Assembly (NCBI GenBank): GCA_002105175.1
Contig: MCGE01000027.1
Coordinates: forward strand, 324,001-388,000
Direction: 5' to 3'
From: Absidia repens
Lineage: Eukaryota > Mucoromycota > Mucoromycetes > Mucorales > Cunninghamellaceae
DNA length: 64,000 bases
In this document: piece by piece, positions 36,829-49,540 of the stretch
Position numbering within the stretch: position 1 is the stretch's first letter
How the letters are laid out: the number at the start of each line of letters is the position of its first letter
Position numbers and translations under genes: made by a program
Notes under the pieces: generated by a model
Database searches by the model: none
The model's input: the letters and a program-made list of their open reading frames with translations, nothing else
What the model was told of the DNA's origin: nothing

Positions 36829-39800
36829 TCAGGATTGCGGGTCAGATTTAGGTTTGTCTTGGGATCGCCCATTGTGTAAAATCAGCTCACGCTCTCTAAT
36901 CACATCGTTGTCATAAGGGCGATATTGATGGCCGTAGTATTTTGCGCACATACGAGGAATAAAACAGGTCACCACCGTCAGGATCAACATAAGCCAGTAT
37001 AGCCCAGAGCCAAACAATCGACCTTGACCACGGACATTAAAAACAACAAAGAGAGAATAGATACCAGTAAACAAATAGAAGGCCGCAATCGATAAGGAGA
37101 TGCATAAAAGTTGGATCCAAGTGAAGCTGTACAAAGAAGTAGCAATAAAGAGATTCGCCACAATCACCGCATAACTAGCAATAATCGTTCCGATCTCGTA
37201 CATCCCATTTTGATCATGTCCGGAAGGTTCCACCGCACCAGCGATCAGAAGCATATAAGGAAAGAAGAAACACACCGCAGATTGGAATATGGAATCAGCC
37301 ACTGTTAACCAGAATCGCATTGTTTTGAATTTATCGTCTCGTAACCCCATACGATAGAGTTCCGGATACAATAATGATAAATGGCTGTTCATATCTTGGT
37401 CCCAAATACCGAGGAAGATGATTGGAAGTGATGTAAAAATCAAGTTGTATAACGTCACGAGTGCGTAGTCAAACATCATTGTTCCAGTAAATCTATGGCG
37501 AATAAAACAAAAATAAATAACCATCCCATAGACAAAAAAAAAAAAAAAAAAAAAAAAACTTACTGGCAGAAGATTTGATACCAAAGTAATACAAATGTCC
37601 AAACAATATTTTTGTAGAAGAAGCCCATAATCATTTCCGCTGTGCGCAAATAAGACCACCGACCATGCACAAGAAGCAATTTTTGTAAAACCGAAATTGA
37701 GCAATAGCATAATCGGACGACATGACAGCTTGACGGCCTTCAACACCCGAAATCCCCACACCAACGTTGGCTTCTTGGATCATAGACACATCGTTCGCAC
37801 CGTCACCGATGGCCAACGTCATCACACCCAACCCGCGTTTGACAAGTGCCACCACCTGGGCCTTTTGTTTGGGACTAACACGACAACAAATAACACTGGC
37901 ACATTCCATACCCAGACGTAATAGATAATTCTTGTTTTTCGGTTCCAGGGCATATTTCAAAGTGACACCATCAATAACCAATGCTCTTCGTCGGACGGTT
38001 GGTTTTTGTTGTTGTGGTAGATGATGATCATGTTGATGTTGGTCACTTTCTTCCTCATGACGTTGTTCGTGCTGTTGTGGAATGGAAGATCGACGTCGAG
38101 TTTCACCGCACTGCTGATGAGGTTCGTAGTCACTGCTGCTGTTGCCATTTCCGTCATACCCAGTACCAGTGGCATCGAGTTCGGCTTCCTTCTTAATTTG
38201 GTCCAAAGCATTCTCCAGTTGTTGAACGGTATCTTCACGTGTCGATGCTTTCACCACCAAAAGTTCCATGTCCGTTGTAACGAGATTGCATGCATAACCA
38301 ATGTTGATCGCCGTTTCAGTCTTATCACCAGTCAACACCCAGAGCTTGATTCCAGATTGAGCCAGCATGGCAATGGTTTCAGGTACCCCGTCTTGCAATC
38401 GATCTTCAATAGCGGTTCCACCCATCAGTAAAAGTTCGCTTTCAATTTCTTCGCAGACTTGATCTAGTTTTTCTTCACGGCCATAAATACTTGCACTAGC
38501 TTTCATAAATTGTTTGTTCCATTCATCGTATTCGTCGGCAGCAATAAATCGATAAGCCAGACAAAGAGTCCGAAGCCCTTCAGTTGCAAACGTTTCAAGG
38601 TGTTCTTCCGTGTCATTTCTGATTTGTTGCTGTTTTGTTGCCAAATCATGTTGATCTCCGAAATCGGTACACAGTCGTTCATAAATAACAGAATCAGCGC
38701 CTTTGCAAAGAAGCACAATCCTGTTACTACCATCCTTTGGGCGAATAATCACACTCATCCGTTTCCGAGTCGAGTTGAATTCCAACACATTGAGAAGATC
38801 AAACGCCTTGACTTCACCCATCACATTAACAGATAAAAGATCCGAATCGCGTCCAAGAAAGGTGAACCCAAGATCCCGTGCTGTTGCCACAAGTGCTGCT
38901 TCGTCGGGACTTTGTGCTTTGTAGTTGATGGTATTCTTACTATCTTCCGTGTCGTCGGTTGGTCGTTCTGCAATGGCTGTGTGGCATAAGGCAAGTGTCG
39001 AGAAGAAGTGAATCATAGCAGTACGGTGGTCATCCATCTTTCCAAGATCCTCGAATACTTTGGGGTCGATAAATGTTGGATTGTCTCCTAGATAAGGGTT
39101 CTTGAAGAGTCGGGATTGAAGTTCATACATTTCCTCTTTGTGTTTTTCCATTTCTTGAGGTGATGATTCTGGGTCCTTTTCAGAGTCCTTGTTGTCGGTA
39201 TTTTCGTGTTGTCCGCTGTCCCTTTTGTGAGCCCCGTAAGTTGCTTCCGTTTCCCCCAATCCATATATAACACCATTGATAGTACACTTGCGGTATTCCA
39301 TCACGTTTTGTGTCAGTGTCCCAGTTTTGTCGGAAAACACATATTCTATTTGGCCCAAGTCATCAGATATATTCCAGGTACGAGGGAGACAGGTGGTATC
39401 AGTTTCTTCATGATACATGTCAATGTCAGCGTGGATAAAGTATGCCTATAGAAAAAATAATCTTGTTAGTAAGCAATTTCATCATTCTTCCCAGAGCTCT
39501 TTTGTGTTTGGAACTTACAGCAAATGTTTTGACAATTTCCACGGATATATACAGTGAGATTGGCACAATATTCTGGTATAAAATAAGGGCCACCCAAAAT
39601 GTGACGAAGCCTAACCATGACCCACTGGTACCTTCGATATCGAAATTGAAGTAAGTAGCAGATCCAGCACCATTGAAAAACACACTTGATAAAATGGCAG
39701 TAATAAGACAAAGAACGGCAAGGATAGCAAAGTTCGCAATAACCTATGATTTAAAAACCAATATTAGTACGGATTACACTATGATATATCCGGTTCTTTT

Positions 39801-41598
39801 TTTTTTTATAACTTACGTGAGGGTTTGTCTTGCGAGCAATACGACTACGCTTGGAAGGAGTTCGTCCCGAATTCAACATAATCTTTGTATCATCCCCAGT
39901 ATAAGCGACTATGCCAATGACCCAACCAGTATTTCGCAAGACACATCCACGAAGAAGAAGATTGTTGTGAGTGATAGCTTCGGTTTTTTGGTGAGACACT
40001 GAGCCAGCCATGCTACTAGTTCGACCATCATGATCGTATCCAGCGTCATTACTGCCATTCCTGCTATGTCGATTGTTGCTGTAAGCTGGGTCGTCATCTC
40101 CTAGGGCGTTTGGAGACAAGTCTATTTCATCATCATCTCCACCGTCGCTAGAATGATCATCCGAAGCTGGTCGTTCAATATTCCATCGCATGACACCATT
40201 GAATTGATAAATGTTTGGATGAGGAGGTTCGCATTCCAAGTAGAAGCGGGCACGTTCACAATCATGCACTGTCTGAATATCCTTTGTTGCTGTTAATCCT
40301 TGTCGTATCTTGAGGTTCGTTTCACCATCCAAATTTTGGGTTTCGATACAACAAATGCTATCCTTTTCTGAAGTAGACAGGACCACTACATCCGCTGGTA
40401 CATCATCGTCGTTCCGTAGCATAACATAGTCACCAACCTTGACGTCTTGCCATTGTACCACTTGCCACAAGGATTTGCAATTCGGAGCTGGAGGGTCACC
40501 AGGTAGCATATCAGCACATTTCATACCAATGTTGGTTACTGTGGAAGGTCGTCGTGGATCTTGTGATTGATTCGGATAGCCAGATGTGTTGCTTGGTGAT
40601 CGATAGAGAACCGAATGTGGGATGGTACCAGGCCGGTAAAACTTTTTTGACTTTCTCCGAGGACCACCGTTATCATCGCCTAAGTTGCTACTGTCATCAT
40701 TACTAGTGCTGTTGCTGGGTTTGAATATATTGCTGATTTCCGAGCGTATAGTATCAGATCGTTGTCGTACAGTGCACAAGATTTTCTTCGACGCCGATGG
40801 GTTCTTCTTTGGTACATTGTTGGAGAGGGTTGCTGCGTTTGGATCCAAATAAAGGGAGTATTCAGACGGTACAGGTTGGCCACCTTCCTGAGTTGCTAAT
40901 GACGAGGGTCGCCGAATAAAGGTGTGTGAAGGTCGTCGTCGGAGACTGTTGGTTTTGGTATCAATATCGGCCTTGATAATGGGTGCATCCTTGATAATAG
41001 ACATTCTATAGACATGAGAGTACCGATTTTCCACGCCTGCCAACATACAGAAGAATCCCAGGAAGACATGCCAATGATACACAAGACCACTAGGTTCTGG
41101 CGGGACGTTGACATTGGTCCAGTGGCCGAGTATGAGGGTTTTAGCGCCGTTCACCTTTTGATCAGACTGGTTTCGCTTGAGATCCTCCACCCCATCCTTG
41201 ATTGCCGTTATCAATAAAATAGCTATAAGTGGCATTGCAGACACCGCCGGTTCCGTCACGCCAAACAGAGGAATACATTGAAGAATCACCAAAAACAAAA
41301 AGTAGATATTGGCGACATTCCGTAGTTGTTCAAACAGGTTCTTGGGTACAAAGCTGAGGGGAGTATATTTGGCTGTTCTAATACGGTTGGCGGCATATAC
41401 TTGAAGCGCTTCGTCCGATGTGTCATAGGTTTGTCCAAAATCGCGATGAGGCACCATGTTCACATACACCTTCCGCCGTTGCTTCATATAAGAGCTTTGT
41501 GAGGCTGTTCGTTGTAGTTGTCGTTGTTCTTCATCTTCTTCTAGTCTTTCTTTCGCCTTTTTGGAGAAAAGTGCTTTCAATTTGAGGCGTTTGCTCAT
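36829..41598 (-). CDS. P4-type ATPase (phospholipid flippase), with a one-base frameshift
   Basis: Membrane pump moving phospholipids to the cytosolic leaflet, about 1520 residues. In order: NRIRTAKYTPLSFVPKNLFEQ before TM1, NVANIYFLFLVILQCIPLFG, QNLDGETNLKIRQG (actuator DGET), NIVPISLYISVEIVKTFA (P4-type PISL), IEYVFSDKTGTLTQN with the phosphorylated Asp, KAQVVALVK, LAIGDGANDVSMIQEANVGVGISG, and TM8-10 to CAKYYGHQYRP. Resembles Dnf1/Dnf2. Three introns. Near 37687-37690 the frame changes: before it AIAQFRF, after it LLLVHGRWSYLRTAEMIMGF in another frame. One T/A is missing in a homopolymer, and no intron fits. Either a sequencing error or a real disabling mutation that would remove TM7-10. 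Confidence 0.9.
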
Positions 41599-42054
41599 AT
41601 TCACCCTACAGGAAAAAAAGGAAAAAGAATATGGGTAAGTATTATTCCAGGGTAAGTAAAATAGTTTCGGCATATCTAATTACCTAAATTTTGTGTTTCT
41701 TGAAAAAACTATATAATGTTCGATCAAAGAATGGCACCATATATCTGTTCTACAAGGCAACAATCAAGTAAAAAAGAGAAGCAATCAAAAGACACCAGAT
41801 ATTCAATTAGAAAAAAGAATACCAGAAAAAAAAGAAGAGGGAAGAAATGTCAGCTTCCAATAAAAAAAGAAAAGAGCATAAAAAAAAGTTTTTTTAGGCA
41901 TCGGGATTTCAAAATAATCATAGTTTCGTTTCACACTTTTCTTCGTTTCAATAGGCTTTTATTCAAAAAGATGGGAGAGGGTTTTTACAAAAAATAAAGA
42001 GGATGATATATACAATAAATAACTTAAAAATGGGACACTATAACTACATCTAAA
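41599..42054. other. Flippase 5' flank and bZIP 3' flank
   Basis: An acceptor-like CTGTAG lies 10 bases upstream of the flippase ATG, suggesting a 5'UTR intron. Farther right the DNA is A/G-rich. No gene. Confidence 0.4.
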
Positions 42055-43949
42055 CTAAGATTTTCCAGCACCAATTCTTAGAGCAGCACGAAGGGGGGCG
42101 GTCATCATAAGAGTGGCCTTGTTCTTGCTATTTTTAGGAGTCAAATTACAGGCCTTGGAGCTTTGCATCACACCAGCAATCATGGGAGATCGAGAAGGAT
42201 TGCGAAGTAAAGAGGCTGCCACCGAAGTAAAACCATGGAAAGTTTGAGACCTGCTACAAGATGTGGCTGCCTTTCTACGTCGTTGTCGTTCTGATTCGAT
42301 CTTTTGTTCCATGCAGATTTTGCATCGTTGCATGATCTGTTCATGAGAGAATCCCCGCATTCGCATAAAGGCATAATAAGGATAGTGATTCCGGATCATC
42401 TTTCTTTCCAAATCTTTCATCCATGCTTCTTCATTGTCGCTATCGCCGTCGTTCGATGGTGTCGCTGAATGTTGTTCCACCAGATGAGTTGAAAGAAGTT
42501 TGTTGCCGCTGTCGTTGCCAATGTTAAGCCCATCGTCACCAAGATTATTCTTCCCAAATCCTGTCGAAAGGGCTGTGGCCCAATCATCAGGATGCATAAT
42601 GTCCAATACTTCGTTCTTTGGTCGAGTCGCGTTGTAGTCGGTAAGATAAGATATGTAATGCAGAGTAAATGTATGCCGGATCACAATAGAAGCAAGTGCG
42701 GGAGCCAATAGGGGATACATAGTCATCAATTCTCGGTGTTGTTCCAAATTGATTGTTGATGGTGGGTTTGCCAACTTGTCGTTCAAAACACGTGAAAGGT
42801 CAAAGTCGGGCATCAGTGAATGGGATAAGTAAGTATTGTTGTTGAAGAGGTTGAAGTCTAGTAAGGATTCTACAAAGTCAGGGGGTGAATTGGTATCGGA
42901 AGTGGGCGGCGAAACCGTCAGTGGTTGTTGTTGCTGGTATTGATAATGCTGCTGTTGTTGAACTTGCAAAGGCTGTGCTTGTGATTCTGGAGGTGGAGAT
43001 TGTTGTTGTTGTCGCATTCGTAGTTGCATCACTTCCTGTACTAATTGTTCATTCAGTTTGTTCAATTGCTTGTTGTCTTGTTTCAATTTCTCGATTTCAT
43101 CCTCCTGTTCATCCACCTTGTTTTCCAATTCAGTGATATATTCTAAAAGCAAGTCATTAGCCAAACAATATCCCGCAATATTATAGTCCTTAACCATGTA
43201 TTACCTTTTCTTCGGACACGGAAATTCCTGGCAGAGATTTTGTTGCGCAATTGTCGCCTTTCCTTTGAGGTCAAATGTTGCATTTCCAAGGAATCATTCA
43301 TATCGATAGTGTCATCATCATAATGTGAGGAAGGTGAAGAAGAGTCATGATGATGATGTTGTTGTTGTTCATTTTCATCAATTGAAGGCAAATTGGGCGG
43401 TGAAGTCATAGAGGTGGCTGATGGTTTCTTATTTTTCTTCTTATATGCATTCTGTGGTGATTCGGTGACAAAGATGGGTTCCCGCTTCTTTTTGGCCCGT
43501 ATCCTCCTTGACGAAGTAGATGAAGAAGGCTTTTTCGTTGTTTTGAGTGCACTTGAGGACGGTGCCACCTTGGTTTGGATGATTGTAAAGGAAGACTGCG
43601 GATCCACACTTGTAAGCCAGGTATTATCAAATGCTACAGCTGGTATGTTGTTCGAGTTCATTGTTGAAGATGCTGTTGATTTTGGACTGTCGCCGTCTGT
43701 TGAGCTACCACCACTACTACTGTTGCCACTGCTGTTGGTACTATGGGATGCTGTTTGAGAAGCTGATGAATCCAAAGATGCAGAGAATTGAGCAGTATCA
43801 AATAAGTATTTGACGAGATCTTGTTCACCTCCTGTATCGTTGGCAGTCATATCAGAAGTATCCAAACCTAAATTCCCAAGAAGATTTCCATTATCGTTTT
43901 CTCCATTTGTTGAAAGTTGATTGAGCCAGTCAAAGTTTGTCGGATTCAT
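42055..43949 (-). CDS. bZIP transcription factor
   Basis: Nuclear DNA-binding protein of 610 residues in two exons (43205-43949, 42055-43142). A short intron splits the basic region. Spliced, it reads ERRQLRNKISARNFRVRRK then EYITELENKVDEQEDEIEKL, giving the N..(A)R..R.R basic signature and heptad leucines continuing in DNKQLNKLNEQLVQEVMQL. The N-terminus (MNPTNFDWLNQL) is serine/acid-rich and probably activating; it contains a basic stretch SSRRIRAKKKREP that could be a nuclear signal. After the zipper come a glutamine-rich segment and MRGFSHEQIMQRCKICMEQKIESERQRRRKAA. The KISARNFRVRRKEYI form resembles a fungal bZIP class of mixed function; no specific orthologue assigned. Tandem with RAD50 (179 bp apart). 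Confidence 0.88.
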
Positions 43950-44127
43950 GATTGATATATGTTGGTATGCGAATAAAAACGAAATAAATAAAAAACGAGG
44001 GAGAGGGGCAGAGAGAAGTAGAAAAAATAAAATGGTTTTTATTTTCAAGTGGAGATTGGGTATCTAAATCAGGTAGGGTGAATACGCAACTGTATCCAAA
44101 ATAGGAAGTGATTGGGTTTCGTTTTTT

Positions 44128-47100
44128 TCATTGGGAGACAAAAGTTTCTTGTCGGATAATACTACATTGGCTATAAAAACGAAAAAAAAAAGTATTAATA
44201 GATCATATTTGCATATTTTCTTTCGTTCCCTTTGACATACTTTTCATCTTTCGATATACGGTAGTATTTATCAGATACTTCAGCCCTTGATAGATATTCC
44301 ACAAATTCTTCATCATGAGTGATCACCACCAACTGGAAATTTGATTGGGCACGTCTTGATTGGATTATTCTGAAAAAAAAAACGGAAAAAAAAAAATTAG
44401 AAACCATTTAATCTTTCTAACCTCCTATTTAACCACTTACTTTGCGAGATTATCCGCCAGACTTTCAATATTTGCTCGGTCCAGATTGGTGGTCGGTTCA
44501 TCCAAAGTCAATACCCCACAGTTGATACAAAATGTTTCTGCCAAAGCTAGCCGGATAATAATTGATGTAAGCACCTTTTGTCCCGCACTACAGCGTCCAC
44601 GAATATTCATTTCTTTTCCATTTTTCACCATCACAACCTTGGAATAAGATAGAAATCAGTCATTGCATATTTTACTTATTGATTTGCTGTATCTTACCCG
44701 GTAGTTGTATATTCTGTTGGCAGCTGTAGTTCCTTCAGCATCAGATCGGATTTCGATGTAGTCAATATCTAATAAATAAAACATGTGAGTAAGATTTTTT
44801 GAAAAAATCTTATTTATTGGCTTACCTCCACCACGGTAAGTACTCATCCAAAGTTCCTTGATTATTTTGTTCAAATCTTCCATTTTCAATGTGTGATACC
44901 GCATAATAGCTCTATCAGAAGTAAAAATAATCATTAGCGTCATTGTCCATCTCCAACTTGGGCGAGGCGGAGTTACTCACTGTTGTAAGGCCTTCGTATA
45001 TTTATCCAAATCAACCATCGTCAATTCATTCGTTTTAACTTGGATATATTGCCTGTTGTATTTTCCTTGTATATCCTGGTAGTCAGTGCTGAGATCATGT
45101 CGATACCGTTCAAGTTGATCGCGCATTTGTCGAATTTCGCCTTGTAGACTGCCACGAGTACCAATATATTGCGATTGCTTGTTTTTTAACAATTCTAGCT
45201 TTTGTTCGTAGGTTGCCCGTTTGAATTGTTGACTTTGTCGTTTGTATTCCGCCAGTTCTGATTCGCAGGTCTTGAGGTCTTCTTTGATGCTTCGGTATCG
45301 TATATGGTCCTTGAGTTCTCGTTCCACCCCTTGTCGATCGGCCAGTTCTTTGTCCATCGCACGTATCTCTTCGTTTTTGCTGTCCCGATCCTTCGTCATG
45401 GTCTTGATATGTGATTCCAGTTGTTTCATTTCGTCAGATAAAGTAGTCAGTTGTGTAGATCGATCGCTTTTCTCGTATCTAGACAAGAATGAGAACGAGT
45501 GAGTCATCATGTACTAATGATATTCGATAAAAACCTACCTTTCGATCTTTTTATTAAGAGTATCCAGCCGGTCCATTTGTTGTCGTCCTTTATTTGCATT
45601 CAGATTGGCACGATCATATCTTGTATTCCATTTTTGTTGACATTCTAGAAGTTCAGTAGTAGCATGATCAATTTTGGAATCCACCGGGGCTATTGCAGAA
45701 CTGTAATCCTATTTAGAAAAAAAGGAGAGGAAGTTAAGTAACTTTACACTCTATCATATACTTCAGCTCATTTCTATTTTCCTTACATTCATTATTTTTT
45801 GATTTGCATTTAATGATTTATGGGCTGTTGATAAGCTTGATTCGACTTGTGTTCTCGATTCCATTTGGTGTTGTAATCTTGTCAGTTTCTCCCGAGCGTC
45901 CCTGGTGTTGCTTTCAAGTTGTTGGAGAATTCGTAAAGAAACTTCACGGTCATCATGGAGTCGCTTTATTTCCTTTCGCACCGTTTTGCTAAACCAGAAG
46001 AGAAGGAGGAATGAGTTTTAGCTCCCATTCATTTTTTTTTTTTTTTTTTTTTTGGCTTGTTTGATGAAATCATTACCTTTGATCCGCCAAGTCTTCCAGC
46101 TCCCTCTTGCAATCAGTGATGGTACGAGTGGATCCAGTATGTCGTAGCTCAGCTTCTAAACGGTCGATTTCCTTGCCCAATTGTTTTGCTTCACGATGTT
46201 GGCGGACAGCATCTTCAGATAACTTGTATATACGTTCCAGTCGCTTTTTATCATCATGAGCTTGAGACATCTCCGTGGAAATCTATAAGTAACAAAATCA
46301 CACAATCAAAAAAAGCAGTGATCAATGTACGAATTTTCATATCCCCTATTATAACTTTTTGTATACTATATTACCTTGCTCATCGTTTCAATCGCCTTTG
46401 CTTGTTTTCTTTCATGCTCCTTGGCTGTTTTTTCCAATCCAGCAATTTCATCGGTTCGTAGACTTTCCATCTTGATCCATGAGCTTTCCAGTGAGCGTAA
46501 ACGTTGTTGCCATTCCTCCATTTCTTCCACCTTTCGATTATAGTCGTTTGTCTGGCGAGGGATCTTGCTAATGGTATCTTGAAGCTAAATACAAAAGTGC
46601 ATGTGTAAGACTATTGAAATCACGACTGTTTTTTTTTCTTAATTACCTTTTCAATGTATGCAGTCAGTTCATCATCATCAGCGAATTGGCGGACACATAA
46701 GGGACAATTTTGGTTGTCTCCGGCCTTTTTGACAAATCTTGAGTACAAAAGTTCAGCAGCAGCAAGACTTGATATTTTTCCCCGTAGATCAACAATAGAG
46801 GCATCCACCTTTTGCAATTCATCAGGAAGTGAGGCATCCGGAAGTACAGCCTGAATCGATCGTTCCAAGGCATTGGCTTCATGGCGTTTATCGTTCATGG
46901 AAGACTGTGTCATTGCGAGAAGAGTTTCCACCGAAGACAGGTCCCGATTGGCTTGATCATGACGATGTTGGATGGCAGATATTTCCAAGACTTGTTTTTC
47001 CAAAAGAGACCTTATATCCTTGTCCAGGTGTTCCAGGGTAGGTTCAATCTCCAATTTTTGTGCGACATCGTCCTTGCATTGTTCAAAAATACTGCGAGCG

Positions 47101-49176
47101 GCCGCCAATTTTGTGTCTCGGTCCCCCTGTTTCAATGCCAAACGAGCCCGTGTGTCACCTTGCATACTGAGCTTAGACATTTCGTCGTTGAGATTGCTGA
47201 TCTGATCGTCCAAATCACGTAGTTGTCGTTCCTTTTGTGAAAGCTGTGTATTCATATCGTTGTTGTTTATTTCTGATTGGTGAGTCGCCAAACGTGATTC
47301 TTCATTATTCAGTCGGTCCTTTTCCATATTAATATCTACATGTGTCACCCGAATGCTGTCCAGTTGAGTAGTCAACGCATTGATCGTCGCCTTGTCCTTT
47401 TCCAGTTCACGCTGTGTGTGTTTCTTAGCTTCATCGAGTCCAGCGCGTTCCGATTTGAGTGCTTGAAGTTCATTGGAGAGTTTGTTTTGCTCGTTCTGGG
47501 CCTGGGTCTACAATAAAAATAAACAGAAATTATTAATATATTGTTCGCTTGTCATTAAAAAAAAATTACTTATACCTTGATAGTTTGAGTTTCTTTTTCC
47601 CTTTTCACTACAGCCTGTTGAATATCCAAAATTGATTCCGAGGGGTTCCGTTGCGATGCTTGATCAAGATTAAGTTCACGGCAGATATCAGCAATCAGTT
47701 GGCGTTGTTCTTCTATACATTGAGCATTATCCTAGTAATAATCAAAAGTGTAAGAAGAAAAAAAGGGAGGTCCTATGAATTCCTCCTTCCTTCGCAAAAA
47801 AACTTACGTCAGAAGCAGCCTGTAATCGACCAATTTCTGTGAGCTTGGAGGACACCTTATTCCGAGTAGTGTGTAACCTTTGTTCCATGGTATTCCGTTC
47901 CGTTTCCAAAGCCTGTCGAGCATTTTCATCGGCAGCATTTTTTGTCGTTTGAGCCTGTAACAACACTTCGAGTTCTTCATTGGTTTCATCGCGTTCCGTC
48001 AGGTCCTTTTCCAGTTCAGCGAGATTGGATTGATAAAGCTGCTTTTGCTGAGTCACCTGTGAGATTTTGTTCACCAGTTCCTGGGCTTGCTGATGTACTT
48101 CCAAGAGGTGTTCCATTTCGGCTGTCGTATTATGTATGTGTTCATCCAGTTCCTCGATTTTGGTTTGTTTTTCTTGGCATCGTTTTGTCATATCCTCCAC
48201 ATCTGATCGTAATCGTTTCGCCTTTGCTGTGTCTGCTTTTAATCCTTCCAACTTGACTTGATCCATCCGTGTATCCTGTGCCCGTTCTTTGCGAATGTCT
48301 TTGATGCTGTCGAGAGCCTTGGTGTATTTTGTAGAAGCGAAGATATCGTCAAATTTCTTTTTCAGTGCAGCAGGTTCGGATAGTGGCCTATAATTCATCA
48401 AGTATTGATGAGTCAGTATAAAAAGAAAAAAGTTCAAAAAGTGTATATGAACCCTACCAGTTGCTTTCTTCTTGGTGACAAAAAATGACGTTTTCCAAAA
48501 TAGCCTTAGGTACGCCAAGGTGAACAGGAAGGAGAGCGTCCATATCAGCGCACCGAGAGCTAATGCTGTAGGTCTATTTCAATAAAAAAATGCCAGTTAG
48601 AACATATCGTATCGTTGAATCAAAGTGTAGTATGCATATCTTACTTCGCCAGTGGTAGGGTTGTATCGTTGAAGAGAGCTATCCAAAGTCTTCAAGGTTG
48701 CCTTGACCTTGTTCTGAGTAAGAGACAGCGATCGGCTACATAAAATGCGTTGACCATCCACATCAATAAACTTTAAACGGACTTGAGCTTTGACTTCTTT
48801 GACACCAGCGATCTATTTATCCAGTATAAAAAATCGATCAGAACATAATATTGTGGTGTTATATAAATAAGTATGACTTTACCTTCGTATCGTGAATAAA
48901 AGCACCGCCTTTAGTATTGGGAGGTTGGTCTCCAGTACAAGCATATTTGAGACATTCGATGATCGTCTAAAAGTTGTTAAAGTGTATATGGAGTTGAAGG
49001 AGGCACAGTCAGTTTGAGTCGTGCTTTCGTTGCTTATTTTTTTTTTTTTTTACAGTTTTCCCAGTCCCATTCGCGCCAACAATAAGTGTAAATGGTGATA
49101 GAAACTTGATGTATTGAGGTTCTTCGGGACTAAAGGAACGAATACCAAGAATACCGAGTTTGTCTATATGAGACAT
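44128..49176 (-). CDS. RAD50: DNA double-strand-break repair ATPase Rad50
   Basis: SMC-like subunit of the MRN/MRX complex that tethers and signals DNA breaks. About 1300 residues in roughly 17 exons. The N-terminus [20 protein letters not shown] leads into the Walker [12 protein letters not shown]. Very long heptad coiled coils follow on both sides of a zinc hook, NCPLCVRQF (CXXC, near 46700). The C-terminal ATPase lobe has [22 protein letters not shown] (signature motif) and [13 protein letters not shown] (Walker B), then [14 protein letters not shown]. The last exon is read as ending [13 protein letters not shown]; another frame there runs longer but lacks the family-like end. The length and hook position fit the family. 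Confidence 0.95.
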
Positions 49177-49220
49177 GGTTGTTCGAAGGATTTAAAGGGA
49201 AAACGAAAAACGAAAGAAAT

Positions 49221-49231
49221 ACACGCGGGAA
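49221..49231 (-). promoter_or_regulatory. E2F-like site upstream of RAD50
   Basis: On the minus strand CTTCCCGCGTGT lies about 45-55 bp upstream of the RAD50 ATG. It fits the TTTSSCGC E2F class loosely. Relevant because a DP-type factor is encoded in this window and RAD50 is a DNA-maintenance gene. Function not shown. Confidence 0.35.
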
Positions 49232-49366
49232 GTCTATTTTTTTTTTTTCAAAACCAAACCCAGACGCTGTTTGAAATAATATGGTAGCGAGTGAATCAAT
49301 GATTTATTTTTGCTTTGTGGGAGAGAGATGATATGAAAAAAAAAAAAAAAAAGTTATCAACTAGAC

Positions 49367-49540
49367 TTAACCATGAGTGCAGATAGGTGACTTGTCGCCA
49401 TTTAGGTTCTGAATGCAACCAATTCGAGGATTGTAGCGTTTCACAGTTTTAGAAGGGAAAATCTGATTTTGGTCACCATCAGAATATGAGTTTGCAATGA
49501 AAACAAGGGAAAGACAGCATAAAAGAAGTGATTTCAACAT
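49367..49540 (-). CDS. 57-residue secreted peptide precursor with Kex2-like site
   Basis: Unrecognised small gene with several coherent marks. Residues 1-18 (MLKSLLLCCLSLVFIANS) form a clear signal peptide. A short pro-segment (YSDGDQNQIFPSKTV) ends in KR at 34-35, a Kex2 cleavage site. The remaining 22 residues start YNPRIGC and end SPICTHG, with just two cysteines (42 and 54) that could form one disulfide loop of 11 residues. A TATA element (ATATAAAA, 49611-49618) lies about 70 bp upstream of the ATG. An AATAAATC motif follows the stop at about 49300-49307. Single exon. It could be a peptide signal, a small effector-like secreted peptide, or chance; the ordered marks favour a real gene. No family assigned. 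Confidence 0.6.
   Translation of the reverse strand: MLKSLLLCCLSLVFIANSYSDGDQNQIFPSKTVKRYNPRIGCIQNLNGDKSPICTHG

Noticed and set aside
44041..44173. Longer alternative end for RAD50 reading [18 protein letters not shown]
   Set aside because: The other frame gives the family-like QCSIIRQE ending and joins the previous exon in phase.
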